Assembly (NCBI GenBank): GCA_045534265.1
Contig: JAZSJH010000007.1
Location: 183,643-247,642, forward strand
DNA length: 64,000 nt
Source: CAKVLS01 sp045534265
GTDB taxonomy: Bacteria > Bacillota > Clostridia > Christensenellales > UBA1242
Direction: 5' to 3'
Shown: piece after piece, positions 54,101 through 60,628 of the stretch
How positions within the stretch are numbered: the stretch's first letter is position 1
How the letters are laid out: the number at the start of each line of letters is the position of its first letter
Translations under genes and position numbers: made by a program
Notes under the pieces: generated by a model
What the model was told of the DNA's origin: nothing
What the model saw: the letters and a program-made list of their open reading frames with translations, nothing else
Databases searched by the model: none

Positions 54101-55296
54101 TTCAAATCAGGGCTTGTGTTAGAAGTAAATCCATTTTGTGCATTATAACTAGCTAGGGCAGTGTCATAGTCTTGTTGTCTTATTTTAATGTATTTTACAT
54201 TATTAGGAATAATTATTTTTTTGATTGTGTTAGGAATAGCCATTCCCCACATAATAGAATCGATACCTGTAGGGAGAGTAATAACTTCTTCTGTTACATA
54301 TTCGTAGTTAATACCCATAAGGCAGCCATCTACTATTCTGTTAGTAAAAGGTGTGCCTGCGTCTAAGTTTTCTGTGTCGTTGATAAGGTCGCCCATAAAA
54401 AAGTCAAATGCTTCCCACATCTTGTCGTAATGGAAAGAATATTTTTCAGTTGTTCCCATTGCACGAACTTCTGGGATATTCGCTTTTGGATTTTTTCTTT
54501 CTAAAATGTATTCGATACAATCTTCTGCGGGGTTGTTTAATACGCCTGGTTCGATTTGGAATGTATCTATACCATTGTGCCAAGTTGCTTCATAAGTTTC
54601 TCCAGCAAGATCTCCCCAGTTGTAGAACATAACTTGAAGAAGTTGTTTGTCAGAATTTGCATACCAGTAGTCTATTTGTTCATAGTTCTCTTCGTCTGCT
54701 GTAAGGTTGCAAGAAACATATTCTACTTCAAAGTTGTTTTTGTCCTTAAAGTACATTGTCATCTTAAGATAAAAATTATCTTGGGGACCATATACAAGAA
54801 GAGTTTTGTTATACTCATCAACTTCTTTTAGTTGAAAATATTCATAAGCAATATTAGCATCTGGATTCTCTGGTGTTGGATCAGAGCCTTCCCAAGCTTT
54901 CAAAACAGTTCCAAAATAGTCCGGATCTTCATATTCGTCAGCCATAAGTTTGCCGCCAGCTAGCGCCATAGCGAACATACTTTGTGTCATACCTTCAAAC
55001 CAAGTTTTTGAAGTTTGACAAACAACTTTTGATGAGCTGTCGTTTAGCATATCAAAAAGATCGTTTGGCGAAAATTCGGTGCTGCTAGCAAAAGTATTTT
55101 TTGCAGGTTTTGAAGTTGAAACATCTTCGCTAACTTTCAAAGTGTCGTACGAATTAATGATGGTAGAAGCTATAGTTTTTATTTCTTCATAATCATCATA
55201 TGTAATTTCGCCTTTGCCCCCGCAACCAGTAAGACCTAGCATTGTAGGGATAAGCAAAAATGCGCTTGTAAAAAATGTGAATAACTTTTTCTTCAT
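51115..55296 (-). CDS. Very large lipoprotein, probably phase variable
   Basis: 1,393 residues. The signal peptide ends LGLTGC, with Cys25 lipidated. The first ~300 residues contain no domain I recognise. A middle part has strands like leucine-rich/BspA-type repeats (ITLPTGIDSIMWGMAIPNTI, KKIIIPNNVKYIKI). Around residues 840-900 there is a cadherin-like beta-sandwich pattern ending ISLEYGNNIVYMQLTSEDG and YKLNFYR. More beta-rich modules follow to the end, with no sorting signal. AAGGAG is about 7 nt before ATG 55296. Its promoter contains a run of twelve C on the coding strand (see 55342-55373). It would be displayed on the outer face of the membrane; adhesion or host contact is an inference. 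Confidence 0.8.
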   Translation of the reverse strand: MKKKLFTFFTSAFLLIPTMLGLTGCGGKGEITYDDYEEIKTIASTIINSYDTLKVSEDVSTSKPAKNTFASSTEFSPNDLFDMLNDSSSKVVCQTSKTWFEGMTQSMFAMALAGGKLMADEYEDPDYFGTVLKAWEGSDPTPENPDANIAYEYFQLKEVDEYNKTLLVYGPQDNFYLKMTMYFKDKNNFEVEYVSCNLTADEENYEQIDYWYANSDKQLLQVMFYNWGDLAGETYEATWHNGIDTFQIEPGVLNNPAEDCIEYILERKNPKANIPEVRAMGTTEKYSFHYDKMWEAFDFFMGDLINDTENLDAGTPFTNRIVDGCLMGINYEYVTEEVITLPTGIDSIMWGMAIPNTIKKIIIPNNVKYIKIRQQDYDTALASYNAQNGFTSNTSPDLKNSFVDSTDGGAETYVKLPAELAEYTSSPLFVLVDQDGSWLNSGMQEFTNIEFSTSSAQTLFSYTPDGGGVCVTLEDFNMQPQTLCFALKDVEKVFEDVLRDVVFNGTTQSLIDYAKEKISIDGITMLPQATRSVEQDAEQGTLDLVKFVKTLTINAETNNYIDLGMFRKTNSNGDTIPNLYTLQKITLNCPTADESEYSSVGISLGYTSIKSIDVIEVNTVTKQIAIQGDIDYQMEVGAIYFEAPEAYHLSLQYITLKASNIDMPAKIRELSLTGFVGANNLTMNFSKAVSLIDLDNHHLDDQYNHYSYEFMAYYDKELGYDRDTTSFTLKHLPTVNGTFAISLAESFDAITDKNELWEASNNYESYAQDTEEKMQKSAWITYNIMKFYPERINFYGPLSAVIFDSKKVADKEYKITLTNSKETIDVKDYFYNNYSSTYKLSTTNNFENPLSSTNISLEYGNNIVYMQLTSEDGQQTCVYKLNFYRSAKYTASFVDRNGLLDDIEDVYYDENKLVFTLPTGYMANVSDESLFVVTQPAQGAITPPNKAGKYKLTFEFDSDGNSSFYYYDGSEDTSSLDGAMTFYKLNTTSGQYELEVDPYDKAGHFRVECYIDKSMDFSSSFKFYDENYDQTGEAISVSNILYYEYEPRLTPIKDAFPDATVNRGYNAATEEYYYTVLGISENITLSIAVEYKIYYIYATIFNQSITVEDSGKGDGEQLIYATFENIERSKCIGYYTINNDVYTLPNGGIAGYKVTGDIYLTGVERLANNGVAYYELSDKVTSNTISLAGRNSLYLYINGASQHSWNVEFVLEGMTYDDVYPVSYSGSNAYFDTINNKWNSFIIEVVYEDGYDYTLSFSSDYSNPVHSYYIEGDITTLEQYAGYNNTLVVYAKKVPTQYCLSISVPYDSVNDDIVAGFEGYVESLLADGYVADPNSTGAYIKYFTKLDSFDLPSLDNIPEGYITTGYLYSRDYITTLPLGTMEHVYLTIDSEAV

Positions 55297-55341
55297 TTTT
55301 TATCTCCTTATATAAAGTATATAATATATATTAACAAATGT

Positions 55342-55373
55342 AGTATATCATAGGGGGGGGGGGGTAAGGTCAA
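55342..55373 (-). promoter_or_regulatory. Promoter with a C12 tract in its spacer (G12 on the plus strand)
   Basis: On the minus strand: TTGACC (55373-55368), TTA, twelve C (55364-55353), then TATGAT (55352-55347) overlapped by TATACT (55347-55342). The spacer is 15 nt to the first -10 and 20 nt to the second. Both flank the 17-nt optimum, so gain or loss of C would tune the promoter. The expected start lies about 40 nt before ATG 55296. Confidence 0.7.
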
Positions 55374-55474
55374 TGAAAAGATTTATAAACAGTGGATAAT
55401 AGCGTGTTTTTTGGGGACTAAATATACACTTAGATATGATAAAACCAACAAAAAAGCTAAAAGTGTTGCAATAA

Positions 55475-55507
55475 AAAACAACCCAAAAATTTAGGCTGTT
55501 TTTGTTT
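55475..55507 (-). terminator. Terminator of the Big2 gene
   Basis: An imperfect hairpin of the A-run/CAACCC...AGGCTG/T-run type directly behind the stop at 55525 on the minus strand. The short pieces between it and 55373 show no gene. Confidence 0.55.
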
Positions 55508-55524
55508 GCTATTTTTAACTATTT

Positions 55525-56670
55525 TTATTTATACGCGTATATTGTAGCTGTTGCGGTTTTTGTTCCGCAAGTAGCCGTTATTGTTACGCCATTGACCATA
55601 GTAAGTGTGTCAGCTAAAGCTCTTACTAGCCCTGATTGGCTGACAGAAATTATGTCTGGGTGAGAGCTTGTCCAAACTACAGGGTCGGTAGTGTTGCTAG
55701 GGTTTTTCTTGCAAGTTAGTTGCAATGTTTCACCAACGCTCATAATTGCATAGCCAACAATATTTACTCCATCTATGCTAATGCTAGTTGCGTGAACTTC
55801 TGGAACAGTAACGTATATGCTATCTGTTATGCCGTTGCTTGTTTTTAGGGTGATTTTGACATTGTCGCCGAAGATACCTGTTGATTTGATTTTTCCATCT
55901 TCGTCTACGGTTACAACTTCGGCATTGTCTGTTGTCCAAGTGAAATCTAGTACATTTGCATTTGCTGGAGAGTAGGTAAAGCTTAATGTTCTTGTGTTAT
56001 ATCTATAAAGCGTTAGGCTTTCTGCAGTGTCTGTAATGTTAATTGACTCAATATATATCTTATCTTTTACAACATATGTTTTGCTGTCATATAGTCCGTT
56101 GTGAGAAGTAGCAGTAATTGTTGCAGTACCTTCGCCAACGGCTGTAAAGTTACCTTCTTGGTCTACAGTGATGATATTATCATTAGAGCTTGTCCAAGTA
56201 AGTGTTTTGTATGAAGCGTTGGTTGGTAAAACAGAGCCTGTAAGAGAATATCTAGAACCTGTAGTGATTGTAGTGTATGGGCAAGTTGTTGTAATAGAAA
56301 CAGATGTTACTGGTCTTGATTTTATTTCAAGGTCAAAACTTTTAGACAACTTTTCATTTGCTTTAACTGTTATTGTAACAGTGCCTTCTTTTTTAGGTGT
56401 GATTGTTACAATGTATGTATGATAATCTTCGTCTATATCTGTAATCTCGGCAATTTCTTCGTTAGAACTTGTCCACGTTAGGTCGTTGTCGGCACTTCTT
56501 AGCGGATATGCCCAAGCAGTTGCTTCAAAGGGTTTGTCAAGATAGGTATATTCTGTTTCATAAAAGTCTACAAAAATGTCAGTAGTAAATGGGTTGTTGG
56601 TTGTTTCTACAATCGTAACAACGCCGGTCAAAAGAGATAATATCATAAGAGTTAAACTGATATATTTCAT
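55525..56670 (-). CDS. Surface protein with four Big2-type Ig-like domains
   Basis: 381 residues. An N-terminal hydrophobic signal or anchor (about 2-20) is followed by four tandem Big2 domains. Each has the LTWTSSNEEIAEI or WTSSNDNIITVDQEGNFTAVGEGTATIT pattern, spaced about 90 residues apart. These domains are common in adhesins and cell-surface proteins. There is no lipobox or sorting signal. It starts one base after the stop of the zinc-ribbon gene, with AAGGTGG as the ribosome binding site, so the two are co-transcribed. Confidence 0.85.
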   Translation of the reverse strand: MKYISLTLMILSLLTGVVTIVETTNNPFTTDIFVDFYETEYTYLDKPFEATAWAYPLRSADNDLTWTSSNEEIAEITDIDEDYHTYIVTITPKKEGTVTITVKANEKLSKSFDLEIKSRPVTSVSITTTCPYTTITTGSRYSLTGSVLPTNASYKTLTWTSSNDNIITVDQEGNFTAVGEGTATITATSHNGLYDSKTYVVKDKIYIESINITDTAESLTLYRYNTRTLSFTYSPANANVLDFTWTTDNAEVVTVDEDGKIKSTGIFGDNVKITLKTSNGITDSIYVTVPEVHATSISIDGVNIVGYAIMSVGETLQLTCKKNPSNTTDPVVWTSSHPDIISVSQSGLVRALADTLTMVNGVTITATCGTKTATATIYAYK

Positions 56671-56671
56671 A

Positions 56672-57817
56672 TTAATACCACCTTATATATTGACCTATGC
56701 TAGATTCGTCATTACCAGAAAGTTCTGGCATTTTTGAATTTTTGACAAAATCTTCGACTTTTTGTTTGCGCTTTAGAAAGTGTTTGGTTTTGAGCTTGAC
56801 AACAATTGGTTTTTGAACGGCATTTGCTATCAAAAACGAAATGATAACGACCAAAACCGAAATAATAGTAATGGTTTGTGAGCCTGCGTGTCTAAAAAAG
56901 TTTACTTGCAAAATGGATAATAAAATTGACACTAGCGCAAGTATTGATGGAACTGCAAAAATAGTTTTTGCCTTTTTGTTTAGGTCTTTGTCAAGGTTTG
57001 AGCCTTTGCCTTTTGGAAGGTCGCCATAAATTTTGCTTTCACAACTTAGACAGTCAAGGCGATAGTCATTGCCTTGGTAATTGTATTTAAGTGTGTATTC
57101 AGGAATAACATAAATTGCTGAGTTTGTGATGTTGTGTACAATGTTGATATTTTTTGAAGCCACTTCTTGTCTAATTTTATTTTTAAGCCCCGCAATTTCG
57201 TTTTCGATAGATTGTTTTATAGACTCTTTTGTTGGGAAGTTCTTGTCCATACTGTTAATCATATCTTTGGATATTTTGTTAGAGTAGATTTCCCCAGCTG
57301 GTAAAACTGCTCTTAACATTGCTTCTTCGTACGGAATGTTTGCTTGGTTTAGCCTTACGCAACAATTGTAATTTTTTGATAATTCTTCGCCGTTATGTTC
57401 AAGAGCTGTAGAGCCTGCAAACCTTTTTACTTCGGTAGAAATTGTAATAATTGTAAACTCAACATCAAATGAAATATAATAGCCGTAATGTTGTTCAATC
57501 TTTGAAAATTTTGCATCAAGCAAATCGTCTGGGGCGGTAGGTGTCATGCCCATGTATATAGTTGCATTTTTCCAAAATTGGTCTTTTGAAACGATTGGTT
57601 TTACGGCATAAATATTTTTTGTTTCTTTTGTAGTTGGTTTGAAAAAAGAAACGAATTTATCTTTGATGTCGTTTTTTAATTTAATTGTCGAATTACAATA
57701 ATTACAAATATACACATCATCATCTTCTTGTCTAAAATGGGAAGAACCGCAGTTGCTACATTTTAGTTGATTGACAGCGGTGTGTTTGGTAATTGTAATG
57801 TTTTCGTTGTTTTCCAT
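56672..57817 (-). CDS. Zinc-ribbon membrane protein of unknown function
   Basis: 381 residues from ATG 57817, which has AAAGGAAAG upstream; the longer open frame is unlikely. An N-terminal zinc ribbon (CSNCGSSHFRQEDDDVYICNYC) is followed by a soluble alpha/beta region I do not recognise, then two hydrophobic segments (FAVPSILALVSILLSIL and TIISVLVVIISFLIANAV), and a basic cytoplasmic tail. The ribbon resembles that of the TIR protein at 24549. It could be a sensor or scaffold. It leads the operon with the Big2 surface protein. Confidence 0.7.
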   Translation of the reverse strand: MENNENITITKHTAVNQLKCSNCGSSHFRQEDDDVYICNYCNSTIKLKNDIKDKFVSFFKPTTKETKNIYAVKPIVSKDQFWKNATIYMGMTPTAPDDLLDAKFSKIEQHYGYYISFDVEFTIITISTEVKRFAGSTALEHNGEELSKNYNCCVRLNQANIPYEEAMLRAVLPAGEIYSNKISKDMINSMDKNFPTKESIKQSIENEIAGLKNKIRQEVASKNINIVHNITNSAIYVIPEYTLKYNYQGNDYRLDCLSCESKIYGDLPKGKGSNLDKDLNKKAKTIFAVPSILALVSILLSILQVNFFRHAGSQTITIISVLVVIISFLIANAVQKPIVVKLKTKHFLKRKQKVEDFVKNSKMPELSGNDESSIGQYIRWY

Positions 57818-57919
57818 TAATACTTTCCTTTTATGCAAATATTGTAACAAAATGACAAAAAATAAGCAAATATAATGATAGTTTTGGTAAAATATAAATA
57901 AGTATTGTTTCAAAATGCA

Positions 57920-57948
57920 TTGACATAATATTCAAAAACACATATAAT
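57920..57948 (+). promoter_or_regulatory. tRNA-Thr promoter
   Basis: Perfect TTGACA (57920-57925), 17 nt, perfect TATAAT (57943-57948). The tRNA starts 24 nt further on. This is the best consensus promoter in the window. Confidence 0.88.
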
Positions 57949-57971
57949 TACTTTCGTAAAATCTATATTAT

Positions 57972-58047
57972 GCTGATATACCTCAGGCGGTAGAGGACTG
58001 CATTGGTAATGCAGCTGTCCCGGGTTCGAGTCCCGGTATCAGCTCCA
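57972..58047 (+). tRNA. tRNA-Thr (anticodon GGT)
   Basis: 76 nt with encoded CCA. Acceptor GCTGATA pairs with TATCAGC. The anticodon stem is CTGCA/TGCAG and the loop TTGGTAA gives GGT. The T loop is GTTCGAGTC. Confidence 0.93.
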
Positions 58048-58051
58048 GCGA

Positions 58052-58079
58052 GCTCTTGCAACTTGGCAAGAGCTTTTTT
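58052..58079 (+). terminator. Intrinsic terminator after tRNA-Thr
   Basis: Arms GCTCTTGC (58052-58059) and GCAAGAGC (58066-58073), a 6-nt loop, then six T. It overlaps the start of repeat copy 1. Confidence 0.82.
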
Positions 58080-58147
58080 GTTTTGCTCTGCAAAACATAG
58101 CGGGCGATTCGCCCGCGCTGGAGCTGGCGTTACCTACAGCTCCGTAT
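58055..58147 (+). repeat. 93-bp structured repeat, copy 1
   Basis: It runs from CTTGCAACTTGGCAAG to CAGCTCCGTAT. Hairpins inside: CTTGC/GCAAG; AGAGC/GCTCT around a T run; GCGGGCG/CGCCCGC; GGAGCTG/CAGCTCC. CGCTGGAGCTG (58116-58126) is the reverse complement of CAGCTCCAGCG at the 3' end of tRNA-Thr (58040-58050). Confidence 0.85.
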
Positions 58148-58208
58148 GCGTGGTATAAAACAAATAATTTTAAGAATAATCCGCAAATAAATATTATTGC
58201 GTATTGCC

Positions 58209-58301
58209 CTTGCAACTTGGCAAGAGTTTTTTTGTTTTACTCTGCAAAACACAGCGGGCGAATTGCCCGCGCTGGAGCTGGCGTTACCTACAGCTCCGTA
58301 T
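58209..58301 (+). repeat. 93-bp structured repeat, copy 2
   Basis: Same length and orientation as copy 1, starting 154 bp after the start of copy 1, with five base differences by my alignment. AGAGC/GCTCT became AGAGT/ACTCT, a compensated change. In the GC-rich hairpin a G-C pair became G-T. The other 58048-58422 sequence between and after the copies shows no gene. Confidence 0.85.
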
Positions 58302-58373
58302 TTGCTGGTGTAACAAGCAATTTGATAATAAGCTGAGTATCAACTATTAAGTAGGATAAAAAAACAAAAAAAT

Positions 58374-58404
58374 AAAAACTACCTGCAACATTACAGGTAG
58401 TTTT
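58374..58404. terminator. Terminator of the 58423 gene (minus strand)
   Basis: Arms AAAACTACCTG and CAGGTAGTTTT (58394-58404) around an 8-nt loop, with A/T runs on both sides. Confidence 0.82.
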
Positions 58405-58422
58405 ATTTTGTTATTTATTTTA

Positions 58423-58854
58423 TTACATTTGAGCTGATTGAGATGGTGGAGTAAAGCTTGGTGGTGGGCTTTGGTAATCATCTCTATTTTTAGCTAAAAA
58501 TGAAAGTACTAAAGCTAGGATTCCAAGAACGGCAATGATTATGTACATAATGCCAATCCAGCTAGCATGGAATAGAACTCCAATAGCCATAAAGTATGCA
58601 ACAACTAATATGTGTAGTAGGTTAGGTATCAAAAGCATAATACGAGTTACTTTAACATTTTTTCTTGCAAACGCAGAACCTACTATTGAGATAAGTCCAC
58701 AAACAGGATATATATAAATCATATATGCCAAAAGGTCAAAACCTTTTCCAGCAAGACCTACAACTAAAGACATAACTGCATGGAAGTAATATAATGGAAT
58801 AAGACTTATTCCAAACAAAATTCCCAAAACCATTGTAATTGTATTTTTTTTCAT
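58423..58854 (-). CDS. Small four-pass membrane protein
   Basis: 143 residues from ATG 58854, with AGGGGG upstream on the minus strand; the longer frame reaches back into the desulfoferrodoxin gene and is rejected. Four hydrophobic segments are seen (about 5-28, 37-60, 70-92, 97-118). The tail is Pro/Ser-rich (QSPPPSFTPPSQSAQM), which suggests an exposed, flexible end. I do not recognise the family. It follows the desulfoferrodoxin gene by 26 nt with no terminator, so the two are probably co-transcribed, but a shared function is not evident. Confidence 0.68.
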   Translation of the reverse strand: MKKNTITMVLGILFGISLIPLYYFHAVMSLVVGLAGKGFDLLAYMIYIYPVCGLISIVGSAFARKNVKVTRIMLLIPNLLHILVVAYFMAIGVLFHASWIGIMYIIIAVLGILALVLSFLAKNRDDYQSPPPSFTPPSQSAQM

Positions 58855-58880
58855 AAATAATTCCCCCTTAAATATTGTGT

Positions 58881-59255
58881 TTACTTTTTCCAAAGACCAT
58901 GAAGATTGCAATAAGCAAATACAGCTTCGATTTCATCTCCGTCCAAAAGTGCAAATTTTACAACAGGCTCGCTGTCAGGATTTAGACATTTTCTTTGGTT
59001 GCCGTGTTTTGTTTGAATCGAAATCCATTCAATATAATGCTCAGCAGTCATAGGGTGAGCTATACTACCAACATTTACTGTTACGATATTTCCCTCAAGT
59101 GTGTATTCTGGTATGTGTTTTTCGCCTGATGCGTCAACTGTGTTAGGTACTATTTCTTGCATTTTTTGCATACAACACACAACCGGCACTTTGCTGTCGT
59201 GAACTTTTGCGATAATATTCCCGCATATTTCACATCTATAAAATTTTTGCTCCAT
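58881..59255 (-). CDS. dfx: Desulfoferrodoxin (superoxide reductase)
   Basis: 124 residues, the length of two-iron superoxide reductases. Centre I (rubredoxin-like) ligands are Cys8, Cys11, Cys27 and Cys28. Centre II ligands are His47, His67, His73, Cys116 and His119, with the conserved EKHIPEY loop. It reduces superoxide to hydrogen peroxide without making oxygen, a defence typical of anaerobes. AAAGGAG precedes the ATG, and a TATAAT lies at 59292-59287 on the minus strand. The 26-nt-spaced membrane-protein gene follows it. Confidence 0.94.
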   Translation of the reverse strand: MEQKFYRCEICGNIIAKVHDSKVPVVCCMQKMQEIVPNTVDASGEKHIPEYTLEGNIVTVNVGSIAHPMTAEHYIEWISIQTKHGNQRKCLNPDSEPVVKFALLDGDEIEAVFAYCNLHGLWKK

Positions 59256-59333
59256 ATTGTTTTCTCCTTTGTGTTTGTACCTTTATTATACACAAAGTTT
59301 TTTTTATTTCCTAACAAATGAATAGAAAAAAAT

Positions 59334-59364
59334 AAAAAAGCAAGCAAAAAATACCTGCCTTTTT
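59334..59364 (-). terminator. Terminator of the CDF transporter gene
   Basis: A stem between the A-rich GCAAGC side (59334-59345) and ACCTGCCTTTTT (59353-59364), including G-U pairs when read on the minus strand, with a T run after it. Confidence 0.6.
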
Positions 59365-59370
59365 ATACTT

Positions 59371-60528
59371 TTATACATAATTTCGGTCAATATCTATACT
59401 AAACTTATATGTTTTGCCATCTTTACCTAAATTTTTCTTAAGATATGATACGATTTCTTGTTTTGATAGTTTTACGTCATAAGGTACGATTAGGTCAAAC
59501 ATAATATTTGTGTGATTTTGTCCTTTTGCTATTCTAAAGTCGTGTACAACAAGTTTGTTGTTGAGCTTTCTTAGCAAATGTTGTGTTTTTTGTTTTAGTG
59601 CGATTGTTGCCTTATCCTTGTTTTGTATAGGGTCAGAGTGAATGACAAGATGAAGACCAAATTCTTTTAAGAAATCTTCTTCTATATCGTCAACTAAATC
59701 ATGTGTAACAAGTGGGTCTACATCTGCAGAAACTTCGATATGAACAGTAACAAAATTTCTGCCTTTGCCATAGCTGTGGATTATTAGCTCGTGAAAACCC
59801 AAAACTCCGTTATATGAACTTAATTTTTTCTTAATTTTTATTACCAAATCTTTATCTGGTTTTTCGCCAATAAGTGGGTTTATGGTGTCAAGTAAAACCT
59901 TAAACCCAGAAATAATAATAACCGCAGAAACAGCAAGCCCCACATAAGCGTCAATATTAATACCTGTAGTCCAGATAACAATCATTGCTGCAAGGGTAGC
60001 AAAAGTAACTATTGTGTCGTTGCGGGCATCAACTGCGTTTGCGTTGATAGAATCAGAATCTATGGCTTTTCCAAATTTTTTGTAAACCAAAAACTGTGTA
60101 AATTTAACCGCGACACTTATTCCAAGCACAATAACAACAAGCCATGAAACATTTGTGGTTGCAGGTGATATTATTTTGTCGATAGAAGATTTACCCAAAA
60201 AGACTCCTACAATACATATAATAAAAGCCACGATTAATGCGGAAATGTATTCGAATCTAGCGTGACCAAAAGGGTGGTCATTGTCTGCAGGCCTGCTTGA
60301 AAGCTTGAATCCAATAAGTGTTATACAAGCAGATATGCCATCAGATAGGTTGTTGACGGCGTCAGATATAACTGCAATAGAGCCGCTTAAAAACCCTACA
60401 ATAAGTTTTCCTGCAAATAATAGAAGGTTAGTGATGATTCCATATAGGCTAGAAACCACGCCGTATTTTAATCGAACAGTCGGGCTGTCGGTGTTTTTAT
60501 AGTCTTTTATAAATAATTTTTCTAACAT
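59371..60528 (-). CDS. Cation diffusion facilitator metal exporter
   Basis: 385 residues from ATG 60528 (CAGGAG upstream). It has six membrane segments and a C-terminal cytoplasmic dimerisation domain (GVLGFHELIIHSYGKGRNFV). The CDF signature SGSIAVISDAVNNLSDG is present. Metal-site residues are Asn59-x3-Asp63 in TM2 and Asp167-x3-Asp171 in TM5. As I recall, the (N/D)-D with D-D arrangement is reported for manganese-type CDFs, unlike the D-D/H-D zinc site of YiiP, so Mn2+ export is my best guess. The loop HPFGHARFEY is typical. It lies 100 nt behind the VTT-DHH fusion gene with no terminator visible, so the two may be co-transcribed. Confidence 0.88.
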   Translation of the reverse strand: MLEKLFIKDYKNTDSPTVRLKYGVVSSLYGIITNLLLFAGKLIVGFLSGSIAVISDAVNNLSDGISACITLIGFKLSSRPADNDHPFGHARFEYISALIVAFIICIVGVFLGKSSIDKIISPATTNVSWLVVIVLGISVAVKFTQFLVYKKFGKAIDSDSINANAVDARNDTIVTFATLAAMIVIWTTGINIDAYVGLAVSAVIIISGFKVLLDTINPLIGEKPDKDLVIKIKKKLSSYNGVLGFHELIIHSYGKGRNFVTVHIEVSADVDPLVTHDLVDDIEEDFLKEFGLHLVIHSDPIQNKDKATIALKQKTQHLLRKLNNKLVVHDFRIAKGQNHTNIMFDLIVPYDVKLSKQEIVSYLKKNLGKDGKTYKFSIDIDRNYV

Positions 60529-60628
60529 TTTAGCTCCTGAGATAAGTTTATCATATTCTGCAAAAAAACGAAACATAATTATTTGTTGTAAATAGTTTTT
60601 GGTATGATTGAAAGGTTGGCGATTTTAA

